Made by a program: the position numbers and the translations under genes
NCBI GenBank assembly: GCA_012744275.1
Contig: JAAYIE010000091.1
Coordinates: 1 to 55,053, forward strand
Origin: Desulfobulbaceae bacterium
GTDB lineage: Bacteria; Desulfobacterota; Desulfobulbia; Desulfobulbales; Desulfobulbaceae
DNA: 55,053 bases
Direction: 5' to 3'
The notes under the pieces: model-generated
What the model was told of the DNA's origin: nothing
Seen by the model: the letters and a program-made list of their open reading frames with translations, nothing else
Database searches by the model: none
In this document: positions 16,713-22,951 of the stretch, piece by piece
How positions within the stretch are numbered: the stretch's first letter is position 1
Layout: each line of letters begins with the position of its first letter

Positions 16713-17453
16713 TCACTCATTGGGCAGCGCGTCAATAATCCCTGTCTTATCAATAGCCTGGCACACTTCGCTCCAGAAAATTTTCAGCCGTTGCCTGGTC
16801 ATAACCGGCAGGGATGCATCCACTGCGGCCTGGGCAAAGGTCTGGTGGCGAGAAAAAAGCTCCTCAAGATCCCTGCCGAATGTTTGCGGTGATTTCATTG
16901 GAATGTAGATGAGTCCTGCAATCTGGTCCTGATTCTCGCGGTATACCTTGAACTCCTCGAACTGCTTCCCAGCTGTGGCGATTTCGCCAAAATAGCGGTT
17001 CAGCCACACCACCAGCGGCACAGTGGGAAAATGACGGGCCAGAGACACCAGGCCGTCAGCTGTTTCCTTCATTGCCTGGCCACCGGTAAATACCGTATGC
17101 ATCAGCACTCGCATCCCGGCTTCCTCAAGAAAATCAACTGTCTGATTTTCCTTCAGATACGAGCTCAGGGGAACAAAGGTGGCAGCACCGTTGTCCACCA
17201 CCACATCGTCTGATGCACTCAGAACAGCCTCAATGAGCTGATCGAATCTGCGCCGATCAATGTCGTCGCCCTTCATCAGCTTCAACTCTTGCACCGGCAA
17301 GTCTTTGTACCCAGTCAGGGTTTGGTTGACAGGATCTGTATCAAAGGCAAGTATTTCACGGCCTTGCTCTATCAAGTACTGGCATAAAAGAGAGGCTACA
17401 AGTGACTTCCCGACCCCGCCCTTTCCCTGCAATATCAAATGGACAGTTCGCAT
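16713..17453 (-). CDS. traL: TraL-like ParA-family ATPase
   Basis: A 246-aa P-loop ATPase with the deviant Walker A KGGVGKS at 11-17 and AFDTDPVNQT as switch I. RP4 TraL is a 241-aa nucleotide-binding protein encoded beside traK and traM, so size, fold and position agree. Its job in transfer is not well known; a role in positioning the transfer machine is plausible from the ParA fold. AGGA lies seven bases before the ATG. Confidence 0.82.
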   Translation of the reverse strand: MRTVHLILQGKGGVGKSLVASLLCQYLIEQGREILAFDTDPVNQTLTGYKDLPVQELKLMKGDDIDRRRFDQLIEAVLSASDDVVVDNGAATFVPLSSYLKENQTVDFLEEAGMRVLMHTVFTGGQAMKETADGLVSLARHFPTVPLVVWLNRYFGEIATAGKQFEEFKVYRENQDQIAGLIYIPMKSPQTFGRDLEELFSRHQTFAQAAVDASLPVMTRQRLKIFWSEVCQAIDKTGIIDALPNE

Positions 17454-17465
17454 ATTGTTATCCTG

Positions 17466-17792
17466 TTAAAAGACTTCGTCTTCTGGTTTCCTGATAATGC
17501 CGAATTCATCTTTTTGATCTGTCGATAATTTCAATTCATTTATATTTTTATCCATAGAAATAAGCGCATATTGTTCAGAAGGATGCTCAACAGTAATCCC
17601 TATTTTTTTAATGACTCTTGGCCTGATCTTCATCTTCTTCAATAAATCATGAAAATGACTATATTTTATTGTAATTTTACCATTAGATAATAACTTTCTA
17701 TGCACATAAGCAATTGTGTACCCATCGTTTAATATATTGACGATTTCATCTCGACAAGCGAGTACCTCCCTGATTCCATATCCTCTTTTCAT
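17466..17792 (-). CDS. TraK-like protein, second copy (traK2)
   Basis: A 108-aa protein whose first 55 residues (ILNDGYTIAYVHRKLLSNGK, then YSHFHDLL) resemble the RP4 TraK core, which has a similar DAGYAMKTIWEHMRETGR stretch followed by a Tyr-x-x-Phe helix. TraK binds and wraps oriT DNA. The rest is unrecognised. The ATG overlaps the stop of the first copy (TAATG) just after nine adenines. The DNA is AT-rich compared with its neighbours. Confidence 0.6.
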   Translation of the reverse strand: MKRGYGIREVLACRDEIVNILNDGYTIAYVHRKLLSNGKITIKYSHFHDLLKKMKIRPRVIKKIGITVEHPSEQYALISMDKNINELKLSTDQKDEFGIIRKPEDEVF

Positions 17793-18007
17793 TATTTTTT
17801 TTTATTCTGTCTTGGCCTGGCAATTGCTGAAAATGTCCTTTGAGCCATGGTTATCTTTCCTTCATTAAATAGTTTTAAATATATGTGACGAATACTGTAT
17901 CCATCGTTAACCATTTGCTGTATTTCATCGAGATTAGCAATGAATTGCACTCTTGCCTCACCAGGAGACAGCCTCACCGGGTTCTTTTCCCCTTTCTTTG
18001 CAATCAA
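17792..18007 (-). CDS. TraK-like protein, first copy (traK1)
   Basis: A 71-aa basic protein beginning at a TTG (GTGGA upstream) inside the 3' end of the rep-like gene. Residues 27-60 (EIQQMVNDGYSIRHIYLKLF, NEGKITMAQRTF) are the same module as in the next gene and in RP4 TraK. It ends in a lysine run encoded by A9 directly before its TAA. The start codon is not certain. It could be a stand-alone DNA-binding subunit or the first half of a fused TraK. Confidence 0.55.
   Translation of the reverse strand: MIAKKGEKNPVRLSPGEARVQFIANLDEIQQMVNDGYSIRHIYLKLFNEGKITMAQRTFSAIARPRQNKKK
17795..17803 (-). other. A9 slippery run at the traK1-traK2 junction
   Basis: Nine adenines on the coding strand run straight into TAATG, which ends traK1 and starts traK2. 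A -1 shift, or one extra A added by the polymerase, lets the ribosome read AAA AAA ATA ATG and continue into traK2 without a stop. The sequence shows the option; use of it is inference. Confidence 0.45.
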
Positions 18008-19295
18008 TTTTCCACCATGGTCTATTGTTAAGCCATTTACTCAATCCGGGTATCCAGCGTCCTGCATCCCGGTTCCAATCATCTGACTGCCTTTTTGCCT
18101 CAATCATCTGCAAAAGTTCAGATATTTCAGGCAATTCTCCTTTACGCGCCAAGCGCTTGAATGTTCGCCAGGCAAACCATTCACCGCTTGTTTTGCGCGG
18201 ATAGGCGTTCAGCAAGGCTGCGAACTGCTCTTGCAGCGGCATGCTTCGTAATGCTTGCGCCTGGCGTTCTGCATGTCGGGCTGTTTCAACCCGCAGTTCC
18301 TGATTCTTTTCCTTTTGGAGTGCCTTTTCTTGTTCTCCGAATGAAAAATAAAACTCCGTAATTCCAACTCGTTGCAACGCACTTCTGATGTCGCTGCCAA
18401 AGTGTTCCTGAACCCAGGCCATGCTGTACCTGTCCGGGCAATCCAGCCGAAGCCCTGTTGTAGTCTGCTCTGTGCTGATCGACCTGATCCATAGAACAAC
18501 ATCCTGTTCCGGCAGCTTTTGTAGCAGGATGGCTAACGCTGCTTGCCATTCAGTATTGGTTGGTGGACACGTTTCCTCAATTCGCTCAAGGGCGGCAGTT
18601 TGCTGAAGCGTTGAGGATTCACGTCGTAGCCCGCCAGTACTGACGCTGCTTGAAGCTCTTCTACTGATCGGCATCCCAGCGCACTGACCAGGCACACCGT
18701 TGCTTCGGCAGTCTTCTGGGCAATGCTTTTCTTGCGGCTCAACATGCGTTGCAATTTTTTGCTCATGTTCTCTCTCCTTAGACGCGTTAGCGATTGTGTT
18801 TTGTTGGGGGGTAGGGGGGGATGTATTCATGCTCCCACCGTTCCTTATAGTTAGTTGGGGTGACAACTTGTCGCCAACTTGTCCCTGTTGCCCGGCTGTG
18901 TTGGCTTGCAAAACAGCTGCCTGGATCGACTGTTCTGCATCCTTTTCGCTATTCCCATAGAGCCTGACCACAACTCCCCTGATTGTTTTCAGCAGGTCAA
19001 CGATCCACTTGTGGGCGTTGAGATAATGACCCTGCCTCCAACAGCCGGAGACGAACTTGCGGCCACTGCTGATAAAACCGTTTTCGCGAAGCATTTTCAG
19101 CCATCGTCGTACTGTCCGGGCATCTACACCGTGTTCATTTGCTATCCGCTCTATTGATGCGTAGCTGAAGTTTGTTTTTCTGCAGGTCAGGAGCAGGTAG
19201 ATGTATGCCTTTACCGGCCCGTCACCAAATACCTTGCGGCCAGAAGGCCGCCTGTGCGACCAGAACATGAATTTGATCTGCCGCACGATGTTCAT
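17958..19295 (-). CDS. Replication-initiator-like protein: winged HTH plus DnaA domain I-like module
   Basis: The start at 19295 (MNIVRQIKFM) has GAGGGG upstream; the open frame reaches 19334. The product is 445 aa. Residues 25-85 form a replication-type winged helix (VKAYIYLLLT, SIERIANEHGVDARTVRRW). Residues 120-245 are a low-complexity linker. Residues 249-322 match DnaA domain I (WQAALAILLQKLP, WIR, CPDRYSMAWVQEHF). Residues 360-427 (AYPRK, then WIPGLSKWLNNRPW) resemble the C-terminus of phage and plasmid replication proteins. There is no AAA+ domain. In DnaA, domain I binds DnaB helicase, so this may recruit host helicase to element DNA. It heads the conjugation operon and overlaps traK1 by 50 bp. 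Confidence 0.72.
   Translation of the reverse strand: MNIVRQIKFMFWSHRRPSGRKVFGDGPVKAYIYLLLTCRKTNFSYASIERIANEHGVDARTVRRWLKMLRENGFISSGRKFVSGCWRQGHYLNAHKWIVDLLKTIRGVVVRLYGNSEKDAEQSIQAAVLQANTAGQQGQVGDKLSPQLTIRNGGSMNTSPPTPQQNTIANASKEREHEQKIATHVEPQEKHCPEDCRSNGVPGQCAGMPISRRASSSVSTGGLRRESSTLQQTAALERIEETCPPTNTEWQAALAILLQKLPEQDVVLWIRSISTEQTTTGLRLDCPDRYSMAWVQEHFGSDIRSALQRVGITEFYFSFGEQEKALQKEKNQELRVETARHAERQAQALRSMPLQEQFAALLNAYPRKTSGEWFAWRTFKRLARKGELPEISELLQMIEAKRQSDDWNRDAGRWIPGLSKWLNNRPWWKIDCKERGKEPGEAVSW
18533..18766 (-). CDS. Nested 77-aa basic protein inside the rep-like gene
   Basis: A complete open frame lies out of register inside the rep-like gene, on the same strand, over the part that codes for the low-complexity linker. 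AAGGAG sits exactly five bases before its ATG, the strongest ribosome site in the region. The product (MSKKLQRMLSRKKS, then CLVSALGCRSVEELQAASVL) is basic at both ends with a helical middle. No family is recognised. The good ribosome site and protein-like composition argue for a real overlapping gene; chance is still possible. Confidence 0.5.
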   Translation of the reverse strand: MSKKLQRMLSRKKSIAQKTAEATVCLVSALGCRSVEELQAASVLAGYDVNPQRFSKLPPLSELRKRVHQPILNGKQR

Positions 19296-19330
19296 AATGG
19301 ACGTCCCCTCACAACACACTGATATTGTTT

Positions 19331-19427
19331 GCATTTAACGTTTTCTCCCGGGCCGGAAAAAACAAAAAACTTCCCTGTCTTCTTGACACCCCATTTTTTT
19401 TCGGGTAATCTGTACCCGCATTTAACG
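19331..19427. repeat. Direct repeat GCATTTAACG, two copies
   Basis: GCATTTAACG occurs at 19331-19340 and 19418-19427, 87 bp apart, upstream of the rep-like gene. Spaced direct repeats before an initiator gene can be initiator or repressor sites. Two copies are too few to call iterons. Confidence 0.35.
19383..19411 (+). promoter_or_regulatory. Sigma-70 promoter with operator-like palindrome
   Basis: TTGACA (19383-19388), 17 bp, then TAATCT (19406-19411) form a near-consensus promoter reading away from the rep-like gene. The palindrome CGGGTAATCTGTACCCG (19402-19418) covers the -10 box, so a bound protein would block it. No protein-coding frame follows within 200 bp. Confidence 0.55.
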
Positions 19428-19487
19428 GTTACAGAAGTCTCAAGACTTCACGGAGGGCTTCAAGCGCGCCAACGCTTGAAGCCTTTC
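19418..19487 (+). ncRNA. Candidate small RNA of about 70 nt
   Basis: Between the promoter above and a terminator-like hairpin lies a short region with no start codon. It holds the inverted repeat GAAGTCT-CA-AGACTTC (19434-19449), an unpaired CGGAGGG (19451-19457), then GGCTTCAAGCG / CGCTTGAAGCC (19456-19466 and 19473-19483, perfect 11-bp stem, 6-nt loop) followed by TTT. The layout is that of a small regulatory RNA. The exposed GGA-rich stretch could bind a ribosome-site partner or a CsrA-type protein; that is inference. Confidence 0.35.
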
Positions 19488-19586
19488 TGTTTTCTACAGC
19501 CTGTTATTTCAGTCCATGGTCTCCCACCTGGCCTGAATGAATCGTTTGCTGGCCTAAACACCTGCACCAGCGCCATAAACAAAAAA

Positions 19587-19619
19587 GCCTCCCCGGAACT
19601 TTTGCTGTTCCAGAGAGGC
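19587..19619. terminator. Bidirectional hairpin terminator
   Basis: A stem pairs GCCTC with GAGGC and GGAAC with GTTCC around the loop TTTTGCT. An A6 run lies on its left and TTTT on its right, so it can stop transcription from both sides: the small-RNA side and the tRNA side. Confidence 0.7.
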
Positions 19620-19680
19620 TTTTGCATACGCCGGTGGCAGGGCAACGCATTCAAGCGGCCTGAAGGAGGCGAAACAGGAA

Positions 19681-19710
19681 AGCCCCCTGGAAAAAAAATT
19701 CCAAGGGGCT
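19681..19710 (-). terminator. Terminator of the tRNA-Lys/tRNA-Glu transcript
   Basis: AGCCCCCTGG and CCAAGGGGCT (plus strand) flank an A8TT loop, giving a 9-10 bp stem 38 bp past the tRNA-Glu 3' end on the minus strand. Read in that direction it is followed by TTTCC. Confidence 0.65.
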
Positions 19711-19747
19711 TATCTGGTGAAAGTCAGCTAACCAGCTGAAATTATTG

Positions 19748-19825
19748 TGGCGTCCCCAACCGGATTTGAACCGGTGTTGCCGGCGTGAAAGGCCGGTGTC
19801 CTGGACCTGACTAGACGATGGGGAC
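19748..19825 (-). tRNA. tRNA-Glu (anticodon UUC)
   Basis: The minus strand gives a full cloverleaf: acceptor GTCCCCA with TGGGGAC, anticodon loop containing TTC, T arm CCGGTTCAAATCCGG, and an encoded CCA at 19750-19748. Its 3' end faces the conjugative element, and tRNA 3' ends are common integration sites for such elements. Confidence 0.95.
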
Positions 19826-19841
19826 AAATTGCAAATGCTCA

Positions 19842-19917
19842 TGGTGGGTCGTGCGCGACTCGAACGCGCGACTCTCTGCTTAAAAGGCAGATACTCTACC
19901 GGCTGAGTTAACGACCC
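19842..19917 (-). tRNA. tRNA-Lys (anticodon UUU)
   Basis: The minus strand gives GGGTCGT paired with ACGACCC, the anticodon stem-loop CTGCCTTTTAAGCAG with anticodon TTT, T arm GCGCGTTCGAGTCGCGC and an encoded CCA. It lies 16 bp upstream of tRNA-Glu, most likely on the same transcript. A TTGACA on the minus strand at 19965-19960 is a candidate -35 box; its -10 box is not clear. Confidence 0.95.
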
Positions 19918-20135
19918 CCCAACCAAAGAGTTATCCTACTTACTCGCTTCCCCAAGTACTGTCAACCAAAAATCCATTCAACCATCATCCTGGTAACAGG
20001 TATGCATAATATTTTTTGCAGTGATTTTACAATACCTTTTCCGGATGTCGACCTCTCCTTATATTATGTGTTGAACGGCATTGTGCCGAACTGACAACAA
20101 CATCTGCTCCATGCTAAACAAACGGAGGCGCCCAA
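19918..20135. other. Intergenic region between the tRNAs and a small membrane protein
   Basis: It holds the tRNA promoter region on the left, an AT-rich stretch near 20000-20065, and a short palindrome CGGCA-TTG-TGCCG at 20076-20088 that could be an operator for the next gene. Nothing else is seen. Confidence 0.4.
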
Positions 20136-20315
20136 ATGCGTAAAAAAGATGCAGCAAAAATCGTTGCCACCACTGCAGCAGCTAGTGCCATGTTTGTTGG
20201 CTTGGTTGCTTTCAGGCTGGCCAAAGGTGTCGTGCTTATTGCTCAGATTCTGCGGTCAAAGCCGCACCGATCGACTGCCCAGCCAAGGAGTAAGGCAGAG
20301 CCTGGAGAAAAGTGA
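20136..20315 (+). CDS. Small membrane protein, unknown
   Basis: A 59-aa protein with a basic start (MRKKDAAK), one hydrophobic segment at about 9-37 rich in Ala and Val, and a basic, proline-containing tail. CGGAGGCG lies eight bases before the ATG. No family is recognised. It stands alone between the tRNA genes and the ercA-like operon. Confidence 0.5.
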   Translation: MRKKDAAKIVATTAAASAMFVGLVAFRLAKGVVLIAQILRSKPHRSTAQPRSKAEPGEK

Positions 20316-20609
20316 AGTGCGGCCCTTCATCTTATTTTGTGTATGGCACTCTCTTTTTTGTTTTTGACCTCCTCAGCCTGTAGGGAGCATTGTTGGAATA
20401 AAGAATAACGAAATATAGAGGAGATCGTGTAGAATTCCAAGGAATGGGATGCCTGAAAGCGCAGGCCTGTCTGCTCGACGTCATACAATAAAGACAACCT
20501 GCCAGACGCATGCGCTGCGTGCAAAACAGACGAAATTTCGGCCTGCCAGTATCCTCCACTCTCTGCATGGGAGAAGCGTATTCTCTGAGAACTCCCTGGC
20601 TCTTCTGAT
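20316..20609. other. Region upstream of the ercA-like operon
   Basis: About 290 bp with no convincing gene. A TGGCAC at 20344-20349 resembles half of a sigma-54 site, but the GC at -12 is missing. The promoter of the ercA-like operon should be here but I cannot place it. Confidence 0.3.
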
Positions 20610-21758
20610 ATGCATATTTCCAAGTTTGCTATTCCGGAAATCATCTTTGGTCGCGGCAGCCTCAACCACGCAGGGCAATGCGCCCGCAGTCTGGGTGCAA
20701 AGAAGGCCTTTGTGGTCAGTGACAGCGGTATTGAAGAAGCGGGCTGGCTGCAATGCCTGCAGAATATCCTGGAAAGGGAGGGCATACGCTGGGTGTATTA
20801 TCCGGGCGTGACTTCCAACCCCCGGGATTTTCAGGTGGAGCAGGGCGCTGAGCTCTACGTGAAAAACGGCGCAGATGTGATTATCGCCATTGGCGGTGGC
20901 AGCGTGCTTGATACAGCCAAGGGCGTGGCCATCCTGGCCAGTAATGGTGGCAAAATAGCTGATTATGAAGGGGCCAACCGGGTTGCTCGCCCCCTGCCAC
21001 CCATGCTGCTGATCACCACTACGGCGGGTAACGGCTCGGATATCAGCCAGTTCTGCATTATTACCGACCAAAAACGGCATGTGAAGATGTCCATCATCAC
21101 CCGCACGCTGGTGCCGAACATCTCCATTATAGATCCGCTCATCCTGCGCACCAAGCCGGAATCACTCATTATCCACTCCGCCATCGATGCCCTTGCGCAT
21201 GCCATCGAAGCTTACGTGTCGCGTATTGCTTCGCCGCTGACAGAGATGCATTCCTTAAAGGCGGTGGACATCATTCTTGATCAGCTGCCTGTAGCCGTGG
21301 TCACCCGATCGATCGAGTCGCTTGAACAGTTGAGTATCGCTTCGATTTCTGCATCTATGGCCTTCAGCAATGCCAGTTTGGGGGCCGAACACGCTTTGGC
21401 CCATTCCCTGGGTGGACAATTCGACATGCAGCATGGAGTGGTACATCCCATCCTCCTGCCCAGCGTCATGCGCTTCAACCTGCCCTTTAATACCCACAAA
21501 ATGGCGGAACTTGGTCGGGTTATTCTGAAACGGGATCTGGGCTCAGACGAAGACACCGCGCGGGCAGGTATAGAGCGGCTCGACACCTTTTTTGCCTCAT
21601 TCAATGTGCCGCTTCGACTGAGGGAAATTGTGCCGGAGCAGCAGCACTCCACCCTTGTTGCCATCTGTCAGATGGCCGTGCAGGACGCCTGCAATCTGAC
21701 CAATCCCAAGCCAGCCACCTGGGAAGAATTCTTGCAGATTGTTGAAGAGGTGTGGTGA
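20610..21758 (+). CDS. ErcA-like iron-type alcohol dehydrogenase
   Basis: A 382-aa group III (iron-dependent) alcohol dehydrogenase. GGGSVLDTAKG binds NAD. The metal ligands are present: Asp and His in IDALAHAIEAY, then His in EHALAHSLGG and in MQHG. The opening (KFAIPEIIFGRGSL) and the placement directly before a PAS histidine kinase resemble ErcA of Pseudomonas, an alcohol dehydrogenase-like protein with a regulatory role in ethanol oxidation. The stop overlaps the kinase start (TGATG). A plain catalytic role is also possible because all ligands are kept. Confidence 0.75.
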   Translation: MHISKFAIPEIIFGRGSLNHAGQCARSLGAKKAFVVSDSGIEEAGWLQCLQNILEREGIRWVYYPGVTSNPRDFQVEQGAELYVKNGADVIIAIGGGSVLDTAKGVAILASNGGKIADYEGANRVARPLPPMLLITTTAGNGSDISQFCIITDQKRHVKMSIITRTLVPNISIIDPLILRTKPESLIIHSAIDALAHAIEAYVSRIASPLTEMHSLKAVDIILDQLPVAVVTRSIESLEQLSIASISASMAFSNASLGAEHALAHSLGGQFDMQHGVVHPILLPSVMRFNLPFNTHKMAELGRVILKRDLGSDEDTARAGIERLDTFFASFNVPLRLREIVPEQQHSTLVAICQMAVQDACNLTNPKPATWEEFLQIVEEVW

Positions 21759-22951
21759 TGCGCCGCACAACTACCTTGGCGGATCTTGTTGGTATCGAGC
21801 ACTGCAAGGTGGGTTTCTACCAGGAACTGCAGGCCAAGATTGAGCTTTTGAAGCAGTCCAACCTGGAACTGGAGAATAAACGCAAGGAAATCCAAGCGCT
21901 CCTGGACGGTATCACTGACGTGATGGTGGTGCTTTCTGATACCCTCATTATCCAGCGGGTGAACCCGGTTTTTATGGCGTGGTTTCCGCATGAGCAGCCC
22001 ATCGGGCGACACTGTTATGAAATATTCCGGGAACGGCACACCCGTTGCGAGGAGTGTCCTGCCCTGCGGGCGCTTGACCTGGAAGAGGTGGTAACTGAGC
22101 TGTGCATCTACAAAGTGAAAGATGAGTTCAGGCACTTCGAGGTGATTGCCTCACCGCTTAAAATCAGGGCTGCCGGAGAGCGGCGGGTGCTCTTGTTCAA
22201 GCGTGATGTTACCATGGAGAAAAAATTTCAGGCCCAGTTCTACCAGGCAGAGAAGATGGCGACTGTTGGTGTGCTGGCAGCGGGCGTTGCCCATGAAATT
22301 AACAATCCCCTGGCCGCCATCCATGGCTTTGCCCAGGGTTTGAAGCGAAGGTTGAGCCGCCTTGAACCGCAGGTGGAGCACGAGCTCTTCAGCGATTTTC
22401 AGGAATACACCGAAACCATTGTCGCAGAATGCCAGCGTTGCCACGACATTGTGCGTACCCTGCTTACCTTCAGCCGTCCAACGACCCTAAGTGTGGGCTA
22501 TGTCAATCTTAATCAGTGCGTGACTGACGCCCTCTTTATTCTAAAGCACCGCATTAAGGAACGCACAGGTTTGCTGCTCCAGGCAGAGCTTTGTCCTGAC
22601 ATCTCGGCAATCACAGGAGATGAGTCGCAGCTCAAGCAGGTGATCATCAATCTGCTCAGTAATGCCTTCGACGCCATTGCGGGCGCTGGCTGTATCTGTA
22701 TCAGCACTCAAGCACGAGAGGACGGTGTGGAGCTGATCGTTGCCGACACCGGTTGCGGCATTCCTGAAGAGTTGAAAGAAAAACTGTTCGAACCGTTTTA
22801 CACCACCAAACCGGTTGGGCATGGTGTGGGTATAGGCCTGTCTACCTGCTACTCCATTGTGTTGCAGCACGGTGGTAGTATCTGGGTTGAAAGTTCGGTG
22901 GGTGAAGGCGCTTCCTTTCATGTGCTGCTGCCAGGGGTGCCGCTGCCATGA
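21758..22951 (+). CDS. PAS-domain sensor histidine kinase
   Basis: The start at 21758 has GAGGTG six bases upstream. The 397-aa protein has no membrane segment, so it senses a cytoplasmic cue. A coiled N-terminus (20-50) leads to a PAS domain (45-155) with RCEECP, a Cys pair at 97 and 100 that could be redox- or metal-responsive. The H box VAHEINNPL has His179. The N box is VIINLLSNAFDAI, and the G boxes include DTGCGI and GVGIGLS. The partner is the response regulator encoded next (ATGA overlap). Coupling to the ercA-like gene suggests sensing of alcohol oxidation or redox state. Confidence 0.9.
   Translation: MRRTTTLADLVGIEHCKVGFYQELQAKIELLKQSNLELENKRKEIQALLDGITDVMVVLSDTLIIQRVNPVFMAWFPHEQPIGRHCYEIFRERHTRCEECPALRALDLEEVVTELCIYKVKDEFRHFEVIASPLKIRAAGERRVLLFKRDVTMEKKFQAQFYQAEKMATVGVLAAGVAHEINNPLAAIHGFAQGLKRRLSRLEPQVEHELFSDFQEYTETIVAECQRCHDIVRTLLTFSRPTTLSVGYVNLNQCVTDALFILKHRIKERTGLLLQAELCPDISAITGDESQLKQVIINLLSNAFDAIAGAGCICISTQAREDGVELIVADTGCGIPEELKEKLFEPFYTTKPVGHGVGIGLSTCYSIVLQHGGSIWVESSVGEGASFHVLLPGVPLP

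Noticed and set aside
17455-17470. TTATCCTG resembling an IncP-type nic site between traK2 and traL
   Set aside because: On the coding strand it is simply AGGATAA, the ribosome site of traL, and no inverted repeat lies beside it.
20344-20362. TGGCAC resembling a sigma-54 promoter before the ercA-like gene
   Set aside because: The -12 GC is absent (TTTTTT instead), so the GG-N10-GC rule fails.
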